Shown one piece after another: positions 1 through 5,424 of a DNA stretch of 5,484 bases (within the stretch, counting starts at the first letter, position 1; each line of letters begins with the position of its first letter). This DNA comes from Balneolaceae bacterium. GTDB lineage: Bacteria > Bacteroidota > Rhodothermia > Balneolales > Balneolaceae. The stretch is from positions 1 through 5,484 of the forward strand of contig SLGL01000455.1 in NCBI GenBank assembly GCA_007123785.1. The letters run 5' to 3'. The notes below the pieces were generated by a model. It saw nothing but the letters and a program-made list of their open reading frames with translations. It was not told the origin of the DNA and searched no databases. The position numbers and the translations under genes were made by a program.

Positions 1-618
1 CCGGCCGATACAGAAAAATTTCCGGTTACCAAATCTGATACTAATCTGCAATCGAATCAATCTTCAGAGGCACGGGAACTGTCCGCTGCAACCGAAAAGA
101 ATGTACCTGCCACAGATGCTGATGAGGAAGATATCGACACACTGCTGACCGGCAAACCCAGTCTTGGATTTGCAAAAAGCAACAGGCCGCCAAACGGGGC
201 CGTTGATAAGAAAAAATCTCAGAAAAATGAAGTGCCGGAACCTGTCGTTAAATTAAACGGAATTGAAGATATTGAGGCCTGCTGGGACCAGTTTTTAAAC
301 CACCTGAAAAAGAACAGTTCTAAAACCTTGTTTCACCAGGTGGAAGCTGTCCGGTTAAAAAACCTGAGGGGAACCGAACTGTTTGTTTCGGTCAATAATA
401 TGTTTGCGGCAAATCTTCTTGAAGAACACCGCGTTTTTCTTTCAACCATGCTGAAGGAAACAGTTGGGGTTCATATTCGTTTGAAGTGTGTTGTTGAACG
501 TGAAAAGAAAACTTCAGCCGAATCGCTGAATCCGTATGACCGGTTCCGGGAACTCCAGAAAAAAGATGCTCATTTAAAAACCATTGTGGAACTATTTGGT
601 GCAGAGCTGGAGTATTAA
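1..618 (+). CDS. dnaX: DNA polymerase III subunit gamma/tau (DnaX), C-terminal part, 5' truncated by window edge
   Basis: The reading frame is open from base 1 to a TAA at 616-618, giving the last 205 residues of a longer protein. Residues 1-77 are a polar linker rich in Ser, Thr, Asn, Lys, Asp and Glu and look disordered. Residues from about 85 form a compact domain (IEDIEACWDQFL, then FVSVNNMFAANLLEEHR) that ends in NPYDRFRELQKKDAHL and VELFGAELEY. That tail is what I know from tau subunits of Bacteroidota and relatives. DnaX is the clamp-loader subunit that loads the beta clamp, and tau also ties the polymerase cores to the helicase. The ATPase domain lies outside the window. A GTG at 232 could be mistaken for a start, but the frame continues upstream without a stop, so it is internal. 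The gene order with ybaB and recR strongly supports the call. Confidence 0.9.
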   Translation, partial: PADTEKFPVTKSDTNLQSNQSSEARELSAATEKNVPATDADEEDIDTLLTGKPSLGFAKSNRPPNGAVDKKKSQKNEVPEPVVKLNGIEDIEACWDQFLNHLKKNSSKTLFHQVEAVRLKNLRGTELFVSVNNMFAANLLEEHRVFLSTMLKETVGVHIRLKCVVEREKKTSAESLNPYDRFRELQKKDAHLKTIVELFGAELEY

Positions 619-674
619 TAAATAATCCGGATTTTTAATAAGGAAAATCGAAATCAAAAAAATCAAAATAAGAC

Positions 675-1022
675 ATGAATCAATTTAACATGGCCGATAT
701 GTTCGGGAAAATTTCCGATATGCAGGCAAAAATGAAAGAAGCTCAGGATCGTCTTGCCGAAGTAATCGTGGAAGCGGAAGCGGGCGGAGGTATGGTAAAA
801 GTGAAAGCCAATGGAAAACGCCAGGTTATCAGTATTGAACTGGACCCGGATGTAATCGATCCCGATGACAAGGAGATGATTGAAGACCTGGTTGTTGCCG
901 GTGTGAACAAAGCTTTGGAAAAAGCCGAAGAAGCTGCCAAAGACAAGATGCAGGATGTTTATAAGGATATTTTGCCGGGTGGCGGGATTCCGGGTATGGA
1001 TCTGAGTAAATTCGGTATGTAA
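675..1022 (+). CDS. ybaB: YbaB/EbfC family nucleoid-associated protein
   Basis: This 115-residue protein has the usual length and layout of the YbaB/EbfC family: an N-terminal helix rich in Met, Gln and Lys (DMQAKMKEAQDRLAEV), the hallmark AGGGMVKVKANGKRQV at about residues 36-51, a beta segment with acidic turns (ELDPDVIDPDDKEM), a second long helix (NKALEKAEEAAKDKM) and a Gly-rich tail (LPGGGIPGMDL). Family members are small dimers that bind DNA without strong sequence demand and act as nucleoid proteins or regulators. The gene lies 56 nt after dnaX and 32 nt before recR, as in many bacteria, so it is probably co-transcribed with both. The ATG at 675 has no good Shine-Dalgarno sequence; an in-frame ATG at 690 is an alternative start. 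The sequence AGGAAA near 640 is too far upstream to serve. Confidence 0.93.
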   Translation: MNQFNMADMFGKISDMQAKMKEAQDRLAEVIVEAEAGGGMVKVKANGKRQVISIELDPDVIDPDDKEMIEDLVVAGVNKALEKAEEAAKDKMQDVYKDILPGGGIPGMDLSKFGM

Positions 1023-1054
1023 TTTTTTTCATAGCTTCATTCAATTTTTTATAG

Positions 1055-1660
1055 ATGCAAATTACCTCCGAAGCCCTCGAGCGGGCGATTGAAGAACTGG
1101 CCCGTCTGCCCGGAACCGGGCGTAAATCAGCTCAGAGAATTGACATTAATCTTCTGAAGCAGAGTGATGAGCGCGTAACAACTCTTGCCGATGCGCTCAT
1201 TCAGCTTAAAAAATCGGTGATCCGCTGCTCAGTATGCGGTACCATCACCGATACGGACCCCTGTTCGATCTGCAGTAATCACAAAAGGGAGACCGGTGTG
1301 GTTTGTGTGGTGGAGGAGTTCCAGGATGTGTACATCATCGAAAAAACCAACGAATTTCGCGGGCGATACCATGTACTGGGCGGAACTATCTCACCACTCG
1401 AAAATATCGGGCCGGATAATATCCGAATAAAAGAGTTGCTGGAACGAATGTCGGGTGAGAAGGAAAACATCAACGAGGTAATTCTTGCTCTCAATCCTGA
1501 CGCCGAGGGTGAAGCAACGTCCTATTACATCAACAAGCTTCTACTAAATTACGACGTTACCGTTACTCGAATTGCTTACGGCATCCCGATGGGAACGGAG
1601 CTGGAATTCATTGATGAGGCTACTCTAAGCCGTGCATTTGCAAGCCGAACCCCTTTTTAA
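1055..1660 (+). CDS. recR: Recombination mediator protein RecR
   Basis: The product has 201 residues, the normal RecR length, and all family domains in order. A helix-hairpin-helix DNA-binding segment sits near residues 18-29 (LPGTGRKSAQRI). A four-cysteine zinc finger follows at C58, C61, C70 and C73 (RCSVCG, then CSIC). The Toprim domain spans about 80-175, with E87 in VCVVEEF, YHVLGGTISPLE at 105-116 and NPDAEGEAT at 147-155. The C-terminal Walker B-like segment is AYGIPMGTELEFIDEATL. RecR forms a ring-like clamp that, with RecO (and RecF), helps RecA replace SSB on single-stranded DNA in gap repair. It starts 32 nt after ybaB and is the last gene of the dnaX-ybaB-recR block. No Shine-Dalgarno sequence is evident before the ATG, where the upstream bases are T-rich. 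No key residue is missing. Confidence 0.96.
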   Translation: MQITSEALERAIEELARLPGTGRKSAQRIDINLLKQSDERVTTLADALIQLKKSVIRCSVCGTITDTDPCSICSNHKRETGVVCVVEEFQDVYIIEKTNEFRGRYHVLGGTISPLENIGPDNIRIKELLERMSGEKENINEVILALNPDAEGEATSYYINKLLLNYDVTVTRIAYGIPMGTELEFIDEATLSRAFASRTPF

Positions 1661-1740
1661 ACGATCATCCAAGCCATTTTAGATGTTTTTTTTCAGCAAT
1701 TTTTCAGCACAAAACAATCTCAATAATTTCACACATATAT

Positions 1741-1775
1741 GGCGCAAGCGTCTCGCTTGTGCCTTTTTTTCTTTT
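1741..1775 (+). terminator. Intrinsic terminator after recR, built from a dispersed palindromic repeat
   Basis: GGCGCAAGCG (1741-1750), loop TCT, then CGCTTGTGCC (1754-1763) folds as a 10-bp hairpin with one G-U pair in RNA. It is followed by seven T, one C and four T (1764-1775). This is the form of a rho-independent terminator for + strand transcripts, and it lies 80 nt past the recR stop. The minus-strand side has no T tract, so it should work in one direction only. A near-identical hairpin (21 of 23 bases) at 5273-5295 lacks the T tract, which suggests a mobile or repeated element put to use here as a terminator. Confidence 0.7.
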
Positions 1776-1776
1776 A

Positions 1777-1815
1777 CTGAAAAAATCTTTCCGTTTTCAG
1801 GTTATTCCCTGAAAA
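1777..1815 (+). promoter_or_regulatory. Overlapping inverted repeats upstream of the peptidase gene
   Basis: TTTTCAGG (1794-1801) is a perfect inverted complement of CCTGAAAA (1808-1815), with a 6-nt spacer. The same TTTTCAG can also pair with CTGAAAA at 1777-1783. The two pairings exclude each other. The site lies between the terminator and the likely start of the peptidase, where an operator or a leader RNA structure could sit. The function is inference, and AT-rich DNA makes chance inverted repeats fairly common. Confidence 0.25.
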
Positions 1816-1850
1816 GTGAAAGTTTAAAAGCGGACAACTTATCTCGAGGT

Positions 1851-3809
1851 TTGCCACAAACGAAACGCTTGCATCATAGCCATAATTATGGCCAGTTCTG
1901 TTTATTGCTTGTTACACTGCTGTTATTTATGATGTTGGCGCCAATTCAAACTGAAGCGCAGCGTGCCGGATACTGGCAGCAGGCTGTGGAGTATGAGATG
2001 GAGATTGATATGCATGTGGAAACCAACCGGTTTGACGGGCGGCAGGTACTCACCTATCACAACAATTCACCCGACCGGCTGGACCGTGTTTTTTACCACC
2101 TCTTTTTTAACGCTTTCCAGCCCAATAGCATGATGGACAAGCGCTCCCGTACTATTGTGGATCCCGACAGAAGGGTCCGCGATCGCATCTATCACTACGA
2201 TGAAACCGAAATCGGTTACCAGAAGATTGACTGGATCACACAAAACGGCGAACCGGTAGAGTTTACCGTGAAGGGCACCATCATGGAAGTTCACCTGAAC
2301 GAGCCAATTGAACCGGGCGAATCGGTAGTATTCGAAATGGAATTTGAAGCACAGGTGCCGCTGCAAACCCGCAGGTCGGGTCGAGACAATGCTGAGGGAA
2401 TCCGCTTCTCGATGGCGCAGTGGTTTCCTAAAATAGCTGCTTATGACGAGATGGGCTGGCACGCCAACCCCTATGTCGGGCGTGAATTTTTTGCTCCCTT
2501 TGGCACATTCGATGTAACTATCCACATCGATCGGGATTACGTGGTTGCGGCAGCAGCAATTCTGCAGAATCCTGAAGAGGTGGGCTATGGCTACGAAACT
2601 GAAGATATGGAAGTGAGTCGGCCAGGCGGAGAAAAACTGACCTGGCACTTTAAATCAGAAAATATACACGATTTTATGTGGGCAGCAGATCCGGATTATA
2701 CACATGTAACTGCCCGGGTGCCGGACGGCCCGCTGCTGCGGTTTTTCTATCAGACCGATCCTGTTGCGGAAAATGCAGATGAAGAGCGCCAGGAAGCCTT
2801 GCTGGAAAACTGGGAAGCCCTGCCGCAGTACACCATCGATGCATTCGAATATATGGATCGATATGGTGAGTATCCCTACGATGAATATATCGTTATCCAG
2901 GGTGGTGATGGTGGTATGGAGTACACCATGGGGACGCTCATTACCGGAAACCGTTCACTGCAAAGCCTGGTGGGTGTAACGGTTCACGAACTGGTTCACG
3001 CCTGGTATGAGGGAGTGCTTGCCAACAACGAGGTGTATGACCAGTGGATTGATGAAGGCTTTACCACCTATGTTTCTGCATTTATCATGAACGAATTGTT
3101 TAATGATGGAGAGGGCGATCCGATGATCTCCCGCTACAACGGATATTTTCAGATTGCAAATGCGGGATTTGAAGAGCCGATGCACAAACATGCCGATCAC
3201 TATGTAACCAACACAGCCTACGGAGTGGCGTCCTATACGAAAGGTGCTATTTTTCTTCATCAGCTTGGGTACGTCATTGGGGATGATGTATTGCAGCGCA
3301 CCCTCAGAAGGTTTTATGATGAGTGGAAGTTCAAACATCCGAACGGGATGGATTTCATTCGCATTGCCGAGCGGGAGAGCGGCATTGAACTAAAATGGTA
3401 TTATGAGTACTGGGTAACCACCACCAAAACGATCGATTACGGCATTGAAACGGTGGAAGAAACAGATGGCGGGGATTCAACGCTTGTTAAGCTTGGAAAA
3501 ATAGGGCTGATGCCAATGCCTCTCGACGTGGAAGTGGAGTTTGCTGACGGAAGCGTAGTTCATCACTACATTCCGATGAGAATTATGTGGGGAGAAAAAG
3601 AGAATGAGTTCCCGGACATTGAACGGATCGTGGAAGAAGACTGGCCGTGGGTGTTCCCGGGTTATGAGTTTACGATAGAAAAGCCATTAGACGAAATTGT
3701 ACGGATTGAAATTGACCCCACCCAGAGAATGGCCGATATTGACCGAAGTAATAACATTTGGGAACCTGCTGAGGAGGAAGATGACGAGGAGGAAGCAGAG
3801 GCGGGGTAG
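1851..3809 (+). CDS. Secreted M1 family (gluzincin) zinc metallopeptidase
   Basis: From TTG 1851 the protein has 652 residues. It begins with a signal peptide: K5 and R6 in the n-region, a hydrophobic stretch at about 16-32 (FCLLLVTLLLFMMLAPI), and likely cleavage after A36 (QTEA/Q). A beta-rich M1 N-terminal domain follows. The catalytic core has GGMEY at 354-358 (the GxMEN-type N-terminus-binding motif), HELVH at 379-383 and E402 in WIDEGF, which gives the HExxH-18-E zinc site. Y462 in SYTKG matches the transition-state Tyr. The active site therefore looks intact, and the protein should release amino acids from peptides in the periplasm or outside the cell. The C-terminus ends in an acidic tail (EEEDDEEEAEAG), and I see no type IX secretion domain. 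The start is uncertain. ATG 1683 in the same frame would add 56 residues, but these cross the terminator hairpin at 1741-1775 and would place the hydrophobic segment too far from the N-terminus. ATG 1929 would remove the signal peptide. GAGG at 1846 is only one base from the TTG, so the ribosome site is poor. Substrate unknown. Confidence 0.93.
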   Translation: MPQTKRLHHSHNYGQFCLLLVTLLLFMMLAPIQTEAQRAGYWQQAVEYEMEIDMHVETNRFDGRQVLTYHNNSPDRLDRVFYHLFFNAFQPNSMMDKRSRTIVDPDRRVRDRIYHYDETEIGYQKIDWITQNGEPVEFTVKGTIMEVHLNEPIEPGESVVFEMEFEAQVPLQTRRSGRDNAEGIRFSMAQWFPKIAAYDEMGWHANPYVGREFFAPFGTFDVTIHIDRDYVVAAAAILQNPEEVGYGYETEDMEVSRPGGEKLTWHFKSENIHDFMWAADPDYTHVTARVPDGPLLRFFYQTDPVAENADEERQEALLENWEALPQYTIDAFEYMDRYGEYPYDEYIVIQGGDGGMEYTMGTLITGNRSLQSLVGVTVHELVHAWYEGVLANNEVYDQWIDEGFTTYVSAFIMNELFNDGEGDPMISRYNGYFQIANAGFEEPMHKHADHYVTNTAYGVASYTKGAIFLHQLGYVIGDDVLQRTLRRFYDEWKFKHPNGMDFIRIAERESGIELKWYYEYWVTTTKTIDYGIETVEETDGGDSTLVKLGKIGLMPMPLDVEVEFADGSVVHHYIPMRIMWGEKENEFPDIERIVEEDWPWVFPGYEFTIEKPLDEIVRIEIDPTQRMADIDRSNNIWEPAEEEDDEEEAEAG

Positions 3810-4130
3810 ACAGTGTGTCAGTGACAACAGTATTTCAGGTATTATTTTTTGGATTTTGTACTCAGGAACGTTTTTGTGACGGATTTTGAATAATACCGTT
3901 CGTTCGAGCGCAGGCCTCCGAAGCTTCAGCGAAGGGAGGGCTAAGTCGAGAACTCGTTTTAAGGTTTGGGGTGCAGCATTCCGACTTCATTCCTCCCGAC
4001 ATCCGGTGGGATCTATTGCCCCATCGGGCTGGTACTTACGAAAGCAGCTGCACAGAATCAGATGGTTGCCGGACAAAATGCCTGGTCAGCTCCCCACTGA
4101 GCACCCAAACGGGATGAACAACAATTCTCC
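3810..4130. other. Intergenic stretch with repeat-like sequence, no convincing gene
   Basis: No reading frame here looks like a protein. The longest frame, from a TTG at 3886 to 4134, has a composition rich in Arg, Ser, His and Pro with no domain, and its first part is a palindromic repeat. The region begins with a short palindrome just after the peptidase stop, carries a complex hairpin near 3915-3939, and then has Gly/Cys-rich coding-like debris (around 3980-4130) without inverted ends that I could find. No strong intrinsic terminator for the peptidase gene is visible: T runs near 3845-3850 and 3871-3875 lack a good GC stem before them. Confidence 0.6.
3915..3939. repeat. Palindromic repeat-like hairpin
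   Basis: CCTCC (3915-3919) pairs with GGAGG (3935-3939). Inside it, CTTC (3924-3927) pairs with GAAG (3931-3934) around the loop AGC, and GAAG (3920-3923) is left as a bulge. The unit is flanked by CGTTCGAGCGCAG on the left and GTCGAGAACTCG on the right. From memory, both the inner and outer sequences resemble short intergenic repeats common in Bacteroidota and other uncultured-lineage genomes. That resemblance is recollection, not a search result. Confidence 0.45.
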
Positions 4131-4158
4131 TTAACATCGCAAAACCTTGTACTATAAT
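4131..4158 (+). promoter_or_regulatory. Sigma70-type promoter (TTAACA, 16 nt, TATAAT)
   Basis: A perfect TATAAT lies at 4153-4158 and TTAACA, one mismatch from TTGACA, at 4131-4136, with a 16-nt spacer. AT-rich DNA continues to about 4186. Transcription would start near 4165 and run into the small frame at 4185 and then the sigma factor gene at 4555. Bacteroidota housekeeping promoters usually follow a TAnnTTTG pattern, so a textbook sigma70 form is notable. It could mean a related phylum with ordinary promoters, or imported DNA. Confidence 0.5.
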
Positions 4159-4184
4159 AAATTTAATTTAAATATGTGTATTTT

Positions 4185-4522
4185 ATGGGTAATGTCAATC
4201 CTCCCGACCCCTTCTACACCTCAAGCGGATGGGAAGTGCTTTTTGCCCTGATTAATAATCGAACTAAGGTTTTAACGGGCATTCCTACTTTGATTTGAAG
4301 ATTGATGATACTGATGTTCCTGTCAGCTTGCAGGCCAATTATTCACGGATTTTACTTGCATTTCATCGATTTTATAATTTATATGATGAAACAGTGTACA
4401 GTTGGTTCTTGCCTCATGGAGTTCAGAATACCTTTAGAAGGTTTTTAAGGTTATTTCAGTTAACAGAAGAGGAAGTATTGCCTGTACAAAAAACCGACTT
4501 AACAATAGTTATCTGTGCATGA
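4185..4522 (+). pseudogene. Small unknown protein gene, apparently broken by a one-base frameshift
   Basis: I do not recognise this protein. ATG 4185 opens a frame that reads MGNVNPPDPFYTSSGWEVL, then ALINNRTK, and stops at 4296-4298 after 37 codons. A second frame, open from 4268 to TGA 4520-4522, reads NGHSYFDLKIDDTDVPVSL, then ANYSRILLAFHRFYNLYDET and VYSWFLPHGVQNTFRRFLRL. Both halves have protein-like composition. Adding a single T to the four-T run at 4270-4273 joins them without a gap (RTKVFNGHSYFDLK) into a 112-residue protein. It is rich in aromatic residues, with no signal peptide, membrane segment or known motif. The 3' half is AT-richer than the flanking genes. A promoter lies at 4131-4158, and the sigma factor gene starts 32 nt after the stop. 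Alternatives are a sequencing error, programmed slippage, or a separate 75-codon gene from TTG 4295. Confidence 0.35.
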
Positions 4523-4543
4523 AGTGATTTATGCATGAGTAAC

Positions 4544-4547
4544 GGAG
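4544..4547 (+). promoter_or_regulatory. Ribosome binding site of the ECF sigma factor gene
   Basis: GGAG ends 7 nt before the ATG at 4555, which is good Shine-Dalgarno spacing. A second ATG follows directly at 4558, so either could be used. It is the clearest ribosome site in the window; ybaB and recR lack one. Confidence 0.5.
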
Positions 4548-4554
4548 CCTGGAT

Positions 4555-5202
4555 ATGATGTCTCCAGATCGTTCGTACAAACCGGATCTTACTTTCCCAA
4601 ATGAAGAGCAGCTTTGGCAATCCTTCAAAGGTGGCAATCTCTCCGCATACGAACGAATCTACAATCTCTACTACCAGGACCTGTATGCGTATGGCCTGAA
4701 ACTGTGTTCCCGCCGGGAATTGGTCAGGGATTCGATACAGTCACTTTTTGTTACGATTTGGGATCGGAAAGAGCACCTGGATGAGATCCGGTCCGTAAAA
4801 GCTTACTTGCTGGCATCCCTCCGCCGGAAAATTCTGAAAAATATGAGAGAGGATCGAGGTGCGGGCAGCCCTGTATCGATCCGGGAGGAAATTGTGAATA
4901 CGGTACAGATATCGATCGAAGAGAGTATCATTCAGAATGAGTTGGAGGAGTTTCAACTCAAGGCCCTTCAGGAAGCCCTTGAATGCCTGCCGGAACGGCA
5001 AAAAGAGATCCTTTTTCTGAAATACTACAACGGAATGAGCTATGATGAGATAGAGGAGATACTTTCCATAAACTATCAGTCCATCCGAAACCACATCTAC
5101 AGGGCACTGCAAAAACTTCGGGCCCATTTTAAAGAAGAGATTTCCACACCCATTTTTTCCCTACTGATTCTTTTTCTGCCGGTTGTGTGGGTTGTTTTTT
5201 GA
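4555..5202 (+). CDS. ECF-type RNA polymerase sigma factor (sigma-70 family, FecI-like) with hydrophobic C-terminal tail
   Basis: The 215-residue protein has the two-domain layout of an extracytoplasmic-function sigma factor. Sigma region 2 spans about 28-98: YERIYNLYYQDLYAYGLKLC, then LVRDSIQSLFVTIWDRKEHL and the helix VKAYLLASLRRKILK. A linker (about 99-132) follows, and then sigma region 4 at about 137-190: ALECLPERQKEILFLKYYNG, MSYDEIEEILSINYQSIRNH and IYRALQKLR, a clear helix-turn-helix. The pattern LPxRQxEIxxLxYYxGxSYxEIxEI with NYQS(I/V)RN is typical of Bacteroidota FecI-like factors, which usually work with a FecR anti-sigma factor and a TonB-dependent receptor. Neither partner is in the 282 bp that follow. 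The last 16 residues (200-215, IFSLLILFLPVVWVVF) are strongly hydrophobic and could insert in or lie on the membrane. The start at 4555 is supported by GGAG at 4544. It may share a transcript with the frame at 4185-4522. Target genes cannot be told. Confidence 0.93.
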   Translation: MMSPDRSYKPDLTFPNEEQLWQSFKGGNLSAYERIYNLYYQDLYAYGLKLCSRRELVRDSIQSLFVTIWDRKEHLDEIRSVKAYLLASLRRKILKNMREDRGAGSPVSIREEIVNTVQISIEESIIQNELEEFQLKALQEALECLPERQKEILFLKYYNGMSYDEIEEILSINYQSIRNHIYRALQKLRAHFKEEISTPIFSLLILFLPVVWVVF

Positions 5203-5230
5203 TTGTTCGAAATTCTTAGTTTCTAACTGA

Positions 5231-5258
5231 CCGGAGACGGAGGACGGATGACCGAAGG
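5231..5258. repeat. Degenerate 7-nt tandem repeat, four units
   Basis: Four consecutive heptamers read CCGGAGA, CGGAGGA, CGGATGA and CCGAAGG, with a rough consensus of CGGAGGA. The array lies between the sigma factor stop and the inverted-repeat element. Four imperfect units could arise by replication slippage; no function is apparent. Confidence 0.45.
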
Positions 5259-5261
5259 GCA

Positions 5262-5424
5262 ATTCACCTGATAGCGCAAGCATCTCGCTTGTGCCAGAAC
5301 GACTCATACCCAGAACAAGAAGACCCCTCCGCTCCACCGCCAGCCGGCGGTTCCGGTCCCCGTACGGTCGGGACAGTCGGGATGACAAAGCTCGTGTGGA
5401 TACTTCACTGCGTATCAGGTGAAT
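5262..5424. repeat. 163-bp segment bounded by perfect 12-bp inverted repeats (MITE-like or REP-cluster-like)
   Basis: ATTCACCTGATA at 5262-5273 is matched by its exact reverse complement TATCAGGTGAAT at 5413-5424. Inside the ends the match continues for four more bases (CGCA) if one G is skipped on the left. The interior is GC-rich and packed with small palindromes: CCGCC-AGCC-GGCGG near 5339-5352, CCGTACGG near 5360-5367, and a TCGGGA direct repeat near 5368-5382. It also holds the second copy of the hairpin seen at 1741. It has no coding capacity and no target-site duplication that I can see, so transposition is unproven. A composite intergenic repeat is the other reading. Confidence 0.5.
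5273..5295. repeat. Second copy of the palindromic hairpin repeat found at 1741-1763
   Basis: Aligned with 1741-1763, 21 of 23 bases agree; the differences are at the first and tenth positions (G to A in both). The stem GCGCAAGC (5274-5281 less its last base change) and GCTTGTGC keeps its pairing apart from a closing A-C next to the loop. Unlike the 1741 copy there is no T tract on either side, so it is not a terminator here. Two copies in 5.5 kb point to a dispersed repeat family. Confidence 0.65.

Noticed and set aside
232..618. A separate 128-residue gene starting at GTG 232
   Set aside because: The frame is open without a stop to base 1, and the sequence fits the DnaX linker and C-terminal domain, so GTG 232 is an internal Val codon.
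2067..2648. A 193-codon minus-strand frame
   Set aside because: It lies entirely within the M1 peptidase, whose catalytic motifs and homology-like sequence are clear on the plus strand; this is a codon-bias shadow.
3886..4134. An 82-codon plus-strand frame starting at TTG
   Set aside because: It begins inside a palindromic repeat, has no ribosome site, is rich in Arg, Ser, His and Pro with no recognisable domain, and ends within the -35 box of a good promoter.
5195..5219. Possible slippage at the T6 run just before the sigma factor stop, extending the protein by about six residues
   Set aside because: The extension would be very short and featureless, and there is no downstream structure close enough to suggest programmed frameshifting.
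5205..5227. Inverted repeat GTTCGAAA/TTTCTAAC as a terminator for the sigma factor gene
   Set aside because: The stem is AT-rich with one mismatch and there is no T tract after it.
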